Assembly (NCBI GenBank): GCA_900404475.1
Contig: OUQQ01000463.1
Span: forward strand, 1-16,857
Reading direction: 5' to 3'
Length of the DNA: 16,857 nucleotides
DNA from: Spongospora subterranea
Lineage: Eukaryota > Endomyxa > Phytomyxea > Plasmodiophorida > Plasmodiophoridae
A model generated the notes under the pieces. That model was not told the DNA's origin, searched no databases, and was given only the letters and a program-made list of their open reading frames with translations. Shown in pieces: positions 7,339-16,857 of this stretch (the stretch's first letter is position 1; every line of letters starts with the position of its first letter). A program made the position numbers and the translations under genes.

Positions 7339-10300
7339 TCATGGCGTATTCTGCGGTACACCGCCCTTATCATCATCACTATAAACGGCGCCAATCAGGA
7401 CTCGAACTGGGCAAACATGGCAGGGCATCTGTTCGATTTTCACCCTGACCAGAAACTGTGGTGCCCGATCATCAGCCAGGTCCAAGATATCATCCTCAGG
7501 GCGACTTTCAACGAATGGATTAGGACGAAAACAATTTCCAACACTGACTTTGCAATGGCGAATGATGGCGTCGGCAATACGCGAACTGTCTGAGTGTTTG
7601 AACGTGAATATCTTATCAATATAGGTATACCCTGGCGGGAGCTGCTTGATCAGCGCTTCTTTCCATCGATTCACCAACTCATTACGCCGCGCCATCATCG
7701 TACTCTTATCCACTGTCAACACAACAACACCAGTCAACAACGTCACTGTCCTGTTTGTGCAACGAAATCGTCCGACAATCAGCTCGGTTGGCGCCAAACC
7801 GCTCCTCAATCTCAATACGGGTATCGATCGTCGCCAACGAACCCATCGGAAAGAAGTTCGATTCGGCCGACTCGCAATCATTGTTGAATTCACGATATTG
7901 CGATATCGCCACTGAAACACGAATTCAATCGGGGCGCGAACCGGATCGTATCGGACCCACCTCGAACGGTCCTGGCAATATTCACAGCGGCGTCGCGGAC
8001 CTCGTGGCTTGGCGCCGCCGACCTCAACGGCTTCTTACGATAGAACGGCTCGACACCCTCCGGTTTATCCAGGTTGAACGGGAACTCAAACCATCGATCC
8101 CGTTCCGTATGGAAATTATACGATATTTTCTGTGAGAAACCGATTTCAACGAAAATCAATCAGGTGGAGACCCGTGTTTTCCCATTGTTTTCATGTTTGT
8201 GTTTGCGGTTGATTCTATCAAACATCAATACTGTAAGTCTGGTGCAGATTCTAGCGAAACGATCAAGTCATTTGCGACGAAGATCGGGAACGTGTCGCTG
8301 GACGATTGAGTGGATCAAGGACTGGGGTGTCGATCTGTGTCTGTCTGTGTGTGTGTGAGAGAGATGGCACCTTTGGATCATACGTCTGGATATTGGCGAA
8401 CAGGCGCCTGTGGTTGAACACGACGTCCAGCGTGGCGTACGGCAACCTGACCTTATCGCCATTGAACCCAGGGATCAATAATGGCGCCAGTCTGAACATA
8501 TTGTCCATCAGCCCCATTCTTTTCAACACCGATTTCGAACAACAGAAACCCCAGACCGACAATTCACTCAAAAAACACATCGACACAAAACGATATCGGA
8601 TGAATGACCTGTCTTTTTGGTCCTTTTCCTTCATCTTGGCGAATGTTTTTCGAGCCGCTTCCTGTTCGGCAAATACCGAAAAATTCTGTTGGCGATCGGG
8701 ATCATGGCCCTCCTGATCCGGCGCCCAACTCGACATGGACCCGATCTGGTCCAGGTTGAGCAGGAATTCGCCGGGTGTCTGCTGGTTCCGCTGCGATCGT
8801 CGCCGACCGTTCCCAGGTATCCCCTCGCCCTAATTGCCAACACATTATTATTTCCCCTCGTTGCAACCGCGACGTCGTTGGAAATGGACTCGGGACGAAC
8901 AGACCCAACGTTGAAGAAATGCAAAATTGAAAAAAAAATGTGATTAGTCACCGTTTCGGGCTTGGGCTTTAGCTCGGGAAGAACCCAGTTCCCATTCTGA
9001 TCGCGAATCTCACTCCATCTGATCAAACAACAACATCAGATCCGGATCGGAAAAAGTCTCAAAACATTTTCGCAATTTTAGGAGAAATCCGGTTCTGCTC
9101 ATCGTCTTTCGATGTTTGTTGAGAGCATTTGTTGAGGGTGAAACACGATTGGTGAAGAATTTACCTGGCGATGTTGACCGAGGAAGTATCGGGTTTGTTG
9201 GTGATGGGCTCCAGCGTGTAGATCTTCCCGTTGCTCACCTCCCAGAACCGGACGATCGGCTCCGGCGGCGCCTGTTCGCCCTCGATCACGACCTGGCGTT
9301 CCTCCCGCGTAATCACCCACGACTGTCACAAACAATATCTCTCATCATCTGCCCACCGATAGAATCGCCGATTTTCCATTTCCAAATTCACATCGAGAAA
9401 GAAACGGATTGAAAAGTACAATTGCAGAAATTCGTCGAATATCGTTTTGTTTTCTGGAAATTTTCGGACGAGGAAATGGGTTTCGTTGTACATGTTCGAT
9501 GATGTTGTCGTCGTCGGCGTTGTAAGCGGATCCGATTGCGACATAGGCGTCATAGGAGCGGGCCAGAAGGAAGCTGCACAGGAGCAGGGCGTGGTCCCCG
9601 ATCGTGCCCTTGCGCTTCTCCAGGAAGTAGTACGGGTCTGACCAGACCGCGATCGGGTGGACGGCGGTCGGCGGGCGCGCCTGGCGAACACTGTTTCCAC
9701 CGAACTGACACAACCCACCCATAAGTCGAACAGATAACCACAACCCAGAATCACCTCGTCAAATGGAACATCGTTTTTCGAAGGATTTGTCGAAAACGAA
9801 ATAAAGAACACCATTTTTCGAAGAAAAACAAAAGAACGTTACTGGTTATAGATTTGGTTTTTCGCGACAATTTCGATGTTTTTTGAGTTGAGTGATTGAT
9901 GAGTGATCGTGGGGTTTAGACAAACCTGATCGAGGTGCTCCATGGAGCTGGTAAAGTGCAACAGGTCGAGGTCGGAATGGAGCCCGATCGGGGGATACAG
10001 CTCGCCCAGGAATCGGGGGAGCCAGAATATCGAACCTGAGCGAATTGGTTCACCCATCAGAGGTCCATCGGCAAACCACACACGATCGGGGGCGTTCGCC
10101 GCTACCGGTTTGCTCATCGATCCCCTGAACGTGAAAATAGCGCTTCACACGACGACCGAACTCATCGGGAATCTGAGAAACCAATCGGATAGCAATGAAC
10201 CAACAGGCGTTTCCCAAAACGATCAATTTGTTTTTCGGAAAAATTCTGCGTTGAGGCGATCGCGGCTGGAACAGATCGATGTGGAAGAAATAGGGTTTAG

Positions 10301-13300
10301 CGGCCACAGGGGCTGAAATGACGTGAAAAGTGCAATGAAAAATAGAGTTTAGGGAAATGGTGTCTGGCCAGAAACGGAATTAACATGGCGAAATTGTAAA
10401 ACACAGAGAGACCGCGTCTAGAGATTTCTTGAGCTCCGTCCAGGCGGTGATGGCGCGATCGTATTCCTGGGACTCGGACTCCTTGGCGGCGGCGATGGCG
10501 CTCGCCTCGCTGGCCAGCTTCCCGATATCGGTCAGCTCGAGGCGGGAGATCTTCACCTCTGAGCTCAAAAACCCATCAGATTTACAGTGATGGAAATCGT
10601 GAAAACGTTGGTGATGTTCAAGCGATGTTCTTTTCCATTGTCCACAATCAGCGAAAAATCGGGTTGATATTGTGTCGAAAGTTACCCGGGGTGAAATGGA
10701 CCTCAACCTCTATCGTTGGATTGACGTACGATTTGCCATAGTCGTCGGCCACTTTCAGCTCTAGGTTGGCCTTGTAGACCATTCTCCCACCCCGACCCGC
10801 CTGTTGTTCTCGAAATCAGCAATTTCCACAACACCCGAAAACGAAAACAAATGTTGTTTCAGTTCGTCGATATGTTCCCAACGACAACAAACACCGTTTC
10901 GCTGTTAATCGATTAACGATTTCGTGACAAATTTCCTTTGATCAAAAACCCCATAAAGTCGTTCACCACGTATTATCAAAGGCGAAAACGGAGAGAATCG
11001 GCGTTCTGTGCATGGGCATTTTGTCGTGATTTTGTGGTGGTTTGTATCTGAAATCGGTGGAACACAACCTGCGTTTTGCGATCCCGATAGAGGGACAGGA
11101 AATCGAGGGTGGTGAACCCCAACGGCGATCGGCTGAACGTCTCATTGTCCCAGCACTGGAACGTCAGCTGGGTTTTGAACAGGTCCACGGGTAGCGCCAG
11201 GTCGTTGTCTTTGTCGATATCGGTCCTGAACCTGTATTGTTGTTTCGCCCACTCGTTATTGACCCGAACACCGATCCGTTCGAAACAAAGGTCTTTCGGA
11301 TTTCGTTCAAACCAGATCGCGCAACGTTGAATAGAACAGAAAACAAAAACGGAAAACTGAAGAATTTCAGCAAAAACGACAATGAAAGAACAATGTGTAT
11401 TTAGAGCGAAAGCGATTGGACTTGAACTGCACGGGCAGTGCAAAAATGGGATCGAAGTCGCTCAACAAAAAAAGAAATATACTCGTGGAGAAACGGATTG
11501 AACGAGGAGTGTTGGGCCGATCGATTTTACCAGAGCTGTTCGTTCCAATAGGGTTCGGAGGTGTTGGGGGCGATCCGGGTCTGGCGCTGTTGATTGTTCC
11601 ACTCGGCCGTGATCGACGGGTTTAGGGTCTCCTGGTACCCGACCAGGCTCTCGAGCTTCCTGGCCCGAATCACGCTCACCACCATGTTCACACTGTCGTC
11701 CGACGAGTATTCTGAACGACCAGATCAGATCCAAAACCCACGTTCGTTCCGCTCAGGTGCGATTTCTCTTCAGCTGATCAGTTTCGCAGCAAAAAATAAA
11801 ACCCAACGAATTTGTTTCATGGAAAACCAATCGAACGGACGAGCAGCCAAAGGGCGTTTTCGTTGAAACTGGTTCCGGAAACATAAATGGCGAAATGTTG
11901 GCGCCAACAACCGAGGGTTCTTCTGGGGGATTTTCCAATGATGGGAGAAAATCAAGTGCCCGTCGATGATGATGTAAGCTCTTACCAAGATTGCCCGTCT
12001 GGCGATACAACGGCCCCGGTAATCGCAGAGAGACCTCGCCCTCGGCTCTGAACTGATCACGCCCATTCGCTGAACACACACACACGACGGCCCAATTAGG
12101 CTGTGGATATCTCCAAAAAAAAAAACAACAAAAGGACCAACGACAATGCCACTCGTAAGGCCGATCGCAAAACCATTCAACGTGAAATCACCACGAACAC
12201 GAAACGAATCGATTTCGTGGAAATTGGTTTCGAATCAGAGAAGTAAAGGGGGAATGAAGAAATTCGGGGTTTAATCGCCAAGATCACGAAAGAAACGGTT
12301 TTGGATAATTTGTTGTGTCTCCGATGAGAGCGAGCGGGTATTGAACAACAGGTGAAAATGAGACAACAAATTGGATTGTGGAACTGTGGTCGATAAATGG
12401 GATCACGACGAACTGACTTAATTGGACCGATATGAACCCGTAGTCGAGGACGCCCTGGAACAGGGACTGCCCCTGGAGCGGCTTGTGGCCGGCGATGAAG
12501 GCCGTATCCTCGTTCAGCTGGATCGTCAGCGTCTCGTTCTCCAGGTCGGTTCGCGTCCCGCTATAATGCAGTGTACTGCCCAACAAAACGACGGGATCAG
12601 GGAACCGCCACCCGATGTTTTCCAGAAATTTGAAAAATCCGTCGTCGAAAACAAAAAAACCCGATACGAAACGCGTGTTGGTTTTGAATAAATTCCTTGA
12701 ACCGCGATCCGATTGTTTTTCCGGAAAATCCAACGAAAACATCAAAGAACAAAACAGACGAAAAACGTGAGTTTGTCGGGAGTTGAAATCTAGAAATCGT
12801 GGTCGGAATCGACCTGGTGCCGCCCATCAGCTTCCTTGATAGTTTATCCTTCAGGGCGTCCTTGAACTCGAAACAGCCCATCTCGTCAGCGTCGTCGTGA
12901 ACGGACTTGGGCGCATCGCTGTTCATCGCGCTGACAAAACACCTAAACGTGCACCGCACATCAAAAATAACCCTTTGAGCAAAAACTCGGCGCTGATCGT
13001 GGAAAAGTTTGTTGACGAAACCAACGAAAAAATACAGAACGGATCCGTCGCTGTAACAGGGGCAATTGTTCAGATGAAAATGTGGTGATTGTTGCGGATA
13101 TCAATCGAGACGTTGAATGTTCGGGCCATACACCGTTCTCGTGTCTTCCAGCGATCGGGACATCTCGGTGATCAATGGCAGCTCCCGATAGGGCAACCAG
13201 AACGACAATGGCGACACCTATCACCAACTCTGTTAACCAAAGTCGCCGCCACAAAATCAGGAGAATTTCGCAAAAAAACCGCCAAGAAAATCAATGTCGT

Positions 13301-14789
13301 CGACATGAAAATAACACGGCGATGAAGGTGAAAACTGGCGCGAAAGTCTGCAAGCAAATAGGATGTTGGGATTTTACCAGTGCGGGGACATGACCGGCAA
13401 ATGGATGATTATAGAGCAATGAGGCGATCTTACGCGCCGCCATGTGGATCGTGTCCTTGAACGGTGCGCGGGGGGTAGAAAACTTCAGCACCGGCTTCGT
13501 GAAGACGCGATGGGGTTTTAGCGCCCCTGAGAACGCCATGGTCGAGTCCACATATCAGATGAGGGAATGCACATTCGTTCACAGCCGACCGGATAGGAGT
13601 TGTTCAACGGGGACGCTCCTGGCAATCTCCCACGAACGGACGTCGATCGCGAACTCGAACATCTCCTGTGGAATCAAATCACAAATTGACAAAAAAACCC
13701 AGGAATTGTTCAGAAAAAGCAGTGAAAGATTTTCGCGATAATCTGCTAAATGTGGCCGTGAACAAAAAGCCTTTCTGAAACTCGAATCGGGCAAATGATC
13801 ACGGGGAAATGGAGATATGAACGTTTTTTCTGGGTAAACCAATGGGTCGGACCTGAAATTCGCATTTGAAGCGGAGCTGGCAGACGAGCTCCTTGAGTGT
13901 GGAAGCGGTCGTCTCCAACAGGAACAGCCGATCGACCGACCCATTGGCCAGATCGACCAACCGCCCCTGGTATTTCCCGACCAGGTCGTTTCCCCCGAAC
14001 AGGGTCCGATTCCAGACCTGAACGCCCCCTCAAGTTCACAAACAAGATACGCGAAAATGACGATAATTTGCCTCGATTCGAATTTGTTGCGTTTGCAGAT
14101 CGGTATAGGTCCCAACCCAGGAGCCGCTGAAATCGCATGGAAATGAGGTCTCGACCTGAACATGATCTCCAGTCTAAGGGGTTCAGATGGGATTGGGATG
14201 GCAATTGGACCTTCTGCTTGACGTTCTTCATGCAAGGAGTGTAGAACACATGGCGTTTACCGATCAAGTTCTCGGCCTTGCGGAAGACGGCCTGGTTCTT
14301 GACCTCGTCCACCACCTCGCCGGCGTCGTTCTTGGTCTTCACCGTCACCGTCTTCACCCTCAAATCTCTGACGATTCATCCCCGAAAGTCAGGAACGGGG
14401 TTCTGCACAGAGCGTCGCGAATTCCAACAACGTACTCGGTTTCAAACTCGCTCACAATTCCGCCGAATTCGATGCGAATGAATGGATAGGAGATCGAGTT
14501 CTCGAACGTGGCCAGGATTTTGGTGACGCGGAACCGGAATTCCCTGAGCTTTTGGCGCTCCGCTTCGGCCTCTTCGCTGATTCTCTGATGACTTTCTGGC
14601 GCTATCTGATCTGTTTCTGGATCATAAACCAGATCTGTGGTCTATGGCAACACAGGGAGGCGGGTAATTACCCGCGTAAAGACCTTCCAAAGTGGGCATC
14701 GACTGGAACAGATCAGGGGCGATCTCCCGCGGCCCATCGGACGTCTCCTTGTCGAGCAAGGTCGCCTTCGAAAGCCGGCGTTGCGCCAT
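7339..14789 (-). CDS. C2 and transglutaminase-like ciliary protein, CC2D2A/CEP76 family
   Basis: The 27-exon model gives about 1,314 aa with consistent phase throughout. CC2D2A is a transition-zone (MKS module) protein and CEP76 a centriolar one; both combine C2 domains with an inactive transglutaminase-like fold. A short acidic/coiled lead (EEAEAERQKLREF) is followed by C2-like segments at about aa 60-500 (ISYPFIRIEFGG, VWNRTLFGGNDLVGKYQG). The clearest C2 is about aa 505-680, with VVSVIRARKLESL, PSITAEW, NTSEPYWNEQL and LTFQCWDNETFS. A helical stretch follows, then VWSDPYYFLEK...GDHALLLCSFLL near aa 870, matching the family's HAxLLC signature. Next come EHSWVITREE and FWEVSNGKIYTL (like CEP76 HAWVMT and FWESLTGHRY), then VVFNHRRLFANIQTYD and RWFEFPFNLDKPEG (like CC2D2A WFNIQ-YD and its following block). 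The C-terminal FLVRVKIEQMPCHVCPVRVL block fits both. CC2D2A is slightly favoured for its several C2 domains, but the long N-terminal region of human CC2D2A is missing. The start is the first ATG after an in-frame stop. The stop lies 63 bp from the convergent HADH stop. Confidence 0.85.
7339..14789 (-). other. Exon map of the CC2D2A/CEP76-like gene
   Basis: Exons in transcript order: 14789-14672, 14634-14436, 14358-14211, 14173-14051, 14017-13853, 13665-13590, 13526-13378, 13217-13112, 13050-12960, 12930-12814, 12575-12428, 12052-11986, 11711-11531, 11460-11392, 11231-11069, 10800-10686, 10558-10403, 10312-10201, 10124-9926, 9704-9492, 9322-9165, 9018-8952, 8829-8609, 8446-8371, 8129-7961, 7911-7747, 7712-7339. 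Every intron is GT-AG and every join keeps frame. Introns of 29 (12931-12959), 33 (14018-14050), 34 (7713-7746) and 37 bp occur beside ones of 150-325 bp. Least certain: exons 9 and 10 (13050-12814) and the 10201/10124 join. Exon 8829-8609 encodes a Gln/charged insert of about 74 aa inside the transglutaminase-like region. Well-supported exons strongly prefer G or C at third positions. Confidence 0.75.
8336..8364. repeat. GT/GA microsatellite
   Basis: A short TGTCTG / TGTGTGTG / GAGAGA run in the intron immediately following the exon that ends at 8371 (minus strand). In the transcript it reads CTCTCTCACACACACA, close to the 5' splice site. No other function is visible. Confidence 0.85.
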
Positions 14790-14981
14790 TCCACCGGTCC
14801 CCGATAACGTGTGTAACGATGTGCCAACGTTTCAGTCGGATCCGTTGGACTGGGGTCGACTTCCCGTCACAGGCTGTGTGGGATCTGGTTGAGACAACCG
14901 AGGATAATCGTGATGAACACCGAAGACGGAATGATTCCCAACCCCGCAAATGCATTACGAAGTTGATTGATTGGATTATTA

Positions 14982-14987
14982 TTTATT
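14982..14987 (-). terminator. AATAAA polyadenylation signal for SYF2
   Basis: The minus strand reads TAA (stop, 14998-14996), then CCC-free AT-rich sequence with AATAAATAATAAT about nine bases after the stop. This implies an extremely short 3' UTR and fits the tight spacing (206 bp) to the next same-strand start at 14789. Confidence 0.6.
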
Positions 14988-14995
14988 GAAAAAAA

Positions 14996-16687
14996 TTACC
15001 CAGTGCCCCTTTCGATATTGGCCTTCAGGTCTTGAGTATATGGGTCGAAGAATCGAGCTACCTTCTTGTTGAAAACGCGATTGCGTTCATTGATGTAGCT
15101 AACCGTTTCGTCTTCGTAGAATTGACGACGTCTGCTGAACTTCGCCCGTCTCTTATCTGTATCGGCAAGTTCATTAACCATTGTATCAATCGCCATCTGA
15201 ACATCATGAAGAGTCAAGGGAAGGTATCAGAGACATGGCGAAATCAGATACTTTTGACGGTAACGGTGCCATTCCGTAATTCAAAATATTATCCTCAGTA
15301 TCAGCCGCAGCTGAAGCGTCCGGAACACCAATTGGAACGTTCTTAGTCCGTTTTTTGTACGCTCTGTACAGAGAGCCTTGGTTGAACACTATAATGATAT
15401 AGATAGTTAAAAACCCAAACCGGATCATGTTTCAATTGAGATACCATCCCAACCGAACGCGGCCGGCTTCTTTTTGTTGGCTCGAGCTTGTTTCTCCTCT
15501 ACAGCTTCGGCTGTTTCATTCAATAGTCGAAGTTCTGGGTCTTCTGCCTAAAAGTGTAGAGTTATTTCGAGGAAGATTGAAGTCGTGAGATATCATTCAA
15601 ACGCATTGCGGCCAAATGCAATCGGGACAGAACAAATTTGAGCACCGGTTTGGCCAAAGCAACAGCAAAAAGTAAACAGAATCACGAACCTCGCTTTCTT
15701 TTTTTCGTTTTACTTCTTGCTCCTTGATCCTTTGTTCTTTTAGCTGGCGCTGTTTCTTTTGCTGAACCGACTCACTTAGCCGACTTGCCTCCTCCTGACT
15801 CTGTTTCTTATTCAGATTCCTTGCCTATGCAGTTCGTATTACAGATGGGATAGGGGTTTTGTGAGATGATAGTACTGAAATACCTGGTTCATTTTCATCC
15901 GCAAATCGAATAATCGCCTATGGCGTTCTTCGAACAGTTGAGAGGTGACGGGAGGTTGAGTTTCTGAGCCGACGGGAGGTTCTTCGACACTCTCACCTGG
16001 TTCGTCTTCCGGCTCTTGTAAAACGGGTTGATTTAATGTTGCTGATTTTTCTTCGGTTTCATCTGGCTGCGGGCGTTGCCCTTGTGGTTCTTCAGAATAT
16101 TCACAAACCGAGCTGAAACATCGTTAGCTGATCTGGGCAACGTAATCCATTAAAATTCTGCTGACCTTTCGGATATGGTTATTGTACTGTTGGGCTGTCG
16201 CTTTCGGTTCACCTTGATGCGTTGTAAACTGTCAATCACTGCAGATCCGTCATAAAGTTCGGCAATAATGCCATCCGCCGAAGCATCGGCTTTAAGACAG
16301 ATTCGCAGTTGAGATTGGTCGCCGTCCAAGTCCAATAAACGCAGCGATCCAAATTTTGCCCCCAAGATATTGTTCCTCCTAGTCCACTTTCCCTGTTGGC
16401 AGCAGCGACAAATTATAAACAGGGCAAAAATGAAGACAGATATCACAACTGACATCAACATTTTGTGTCGTGATGAAGTTGTTCTTGTGAATCTTATCGA
16501 TAGTTACACCTCGGACATTCTGAATCAGTTCAATCCAATCTTCATCTAGAAAACTGAAATGAGCAACAAGAAGCCAGGATCAACGTTAACGTCTTAGACC
16601 AGAGAGAGTGTCATCAATGGGTCGAAACCGCAATTCGCCAGAAACCGAGCTGCACGACGACTCCACCAATATCGACACGATCGACAT
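14996..16687 (-). CDS. SYF2: SYF2 splicing factor with a novel N-terminal extension
   Basis: SYF2 (NTC-associated, p29) works in the activated spliceosome in the nucleus. Exons: 16687-16600, 16545-16460, 16392-16166, 16112-15884, 15824-15690, 15547-15445, 15388-15252, 15196-14996; all in phase, 401 aa. SYF2 homology runs from about aa 190 to the end, near the usual family size. Recognisable parts are FEERHRRLFDLRMKMNQARN, a Lys/Glu-rich coiled coil, KKPAAFGWDVFNQGSLYRAY, and the signature tail AIDTMVNEL, KRRAKFSRRRQFY, SYINERNRVFNKKVARFF and ANIERGTG. The first ~133 residues (MSIVSILVESSCSSVSGELR, DEDWIELIQNVRGVTIDK, GAKFGSLRLLDLDGD) are a domain I do not recognise. An acidic Pro/Glu linker at about aa 134-188 joins them to SYF2. 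The exon bearing the start of SYF2 homology has an upstream in-frame stop in the intron and no ATG before RMKMNQ, which supports the fused reading. Alternatively, exons 1-3 could be a separate gene ending at the unspliced stop at 16150. Confidence 0.9.
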
Positions 16688-16794
16688 GTTGAAGTGCTGA
16701 CGGGCTACAGTTTCGCACTTTCAGCATCCAACTCCGCAAAAACGATAAGTGCGTGAATAAACTGCGGCCTGAATAAAACACCTATCGGACATGC
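16688..16794 (-). promoter_or_regulatory. SYF2 upstream region, shared with tRNA 3' flank
   Basis: Only about 107 bp separate the SYF2 start codon from the Pol III terminator of the tRNA upstream on the same strand. No TATA box or other motif is evident. The SYF2 promoter must therefore lie in this spacer, or overlap the tRNA gene. Confidence 0.35.
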
Positions 16795-16800
16795 AAAAAA
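16795..16800 (-). terminator. Pol III T-run terminator
   Basis: Six A on the plus strand (T6 on the minus strand) follow the tRNA discriminator base directly. This is the standard RNA polymerase III stop. Confidence 0.85.
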
Positions 16801-16857
16801 CGATTCGGACGAGATTCGAACTCGCGCGCCCAAAGGGCAGCCACTTAGCAGGCGACC
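16801..16857 (-). tRNA. tRNA-Ser(GCU), 5' part cut off by window edge
   Basis: The minus strand shows the 3' 57 bases of a class II tRNA. The anticodon stem GTCGC/GTGGC encloses loop CTGCTAA, giving anticodon GCT after the invariant T33. A long variable arm (GCCC-TTT-GGGC) is the class II feature expected for Ser. The T arm is GCGAG-TTCGAAT-CTCGT. CCGAATC would be the 3' half of the acceptor stem, followed by discriminator G; no CCA is encoded, as in nuclear eukaryotic genes. It reads AGC/AGU codons. The D arm and the 5' acceptor strand lie outside the window, so acceptor pairing cannot be checked. Confidence 0.93.

Noticed and set aside
7594..8135. Plus-strand ORFs of 97-126 codons
   Set aside because: Antisense shadows of the last three exons of the minus-strand ciliary gene, which carry the recognisable C-terminal family block.
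13579..14235. Minus-strand ORF of 218 codons as a single exon
   Set aside because: It runs through several introns in the wrong frame. Splitting at GT-AG sites gives exons with better codon bias and C2-like motifs.
14552..14989. Plus-strand ORF of 145 codons
   Set aside because: It lies antisense to the first exons of the minus-strand ciliary gene, has no recognisable homology, and third-position bias favours the minus-strand frame.
14996..15217. First read as an N-terminal coiled coil of CC2D2A (YINERNRVFNKK...ERGTG)
   Set aside because: The same string is the C-terminal signature of SYF2. It ends in a stop at 14996, and upstream exons give the FGWDVFNQ and ARNLNKK motifs of SYF2, so it is a separate gene.
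16150..16461. Membrane protein starting MLMSVVISVFIFALFIICRC
   Set aside because: The hydrophobic start is an intron (16393-16459) read through. The following sequence fits in phase with upstream exons starting at 16687, giving a soluble segment instead.
1..16857. Prokaryotic operon, phage, IS element or rRNA
   Set aside because: No long uninterrupted ORFs, no ribosome-binding-site pattern, no transposase or integrase motifs, and clear GT-AG introns and eukaryotic gene families throughout.

Overview
This is intron-rich nuclear eukaryotic DNA. Protein-coding regions are broken into short in-frame exons joined by GT-AG introns of about 29-240 bp, many only 32-60 bp. There is one nuclear-type tRNA, and two genes belong to eukaryote-only families. 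A spliceosomal SYF2 and a protein of the CC2D2A/CEP76 ciliary family point to an organism that builds cilia and has a compact genome (a small metazoan, a zoosporic fungus or a flagellated protist). The sequence alone does not fix the taxon. All exon models below were made by hand from splice signals, reading phase and remembered family motifs.

Layout. 1-490 is non-coding: two adjacent palindromes and six copies of a 49-bp tandem repeat. 490-1440 is a nested arrangement of inverted and direct repeats carrying broken, intron-containing coding remnants. 1746-2370 may hold a small plus-strand Cys-containing gene (weak). 2456 to about 4912 holds a real but unrecognised minus-strand gene of many small exons, several joined in phase. 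5176-5240 is an inverted, degraded copy of the first exon of the next gene.

5501-7275 (+) is a 3-hydroxyacyl-CoA dehydrogenase (fatty-acid beta-oxidation) of about 304 aa, interrupted by a single N at 6219 flanked by an exact 224-bp duplication, almost certainly an unmerged contig overlap. It converges tail to tail, 63 bp apart, on 7339-14789 (-). That gene has 27 exons and about 1,314 aa, with C2 domains followed by the degenerate transglutaminase-like C-terminal region typical of CC2D2A/CEP76 (ciliary transition zone / centriole).

Upstream on the same strand, 14996-16687 (-) encodes SYF2 in 8 exons. It appears to carry an unusual N-terminal extension of about 190 aa, joined to SYF2 by an in-phase intron. 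The window ends in a partial tRNA-Ser(GCU) with its Pol III terminator, on the minus strand. I see no operon-like functional linkage among these genes; they look like independently transcribed, tightly packed units.
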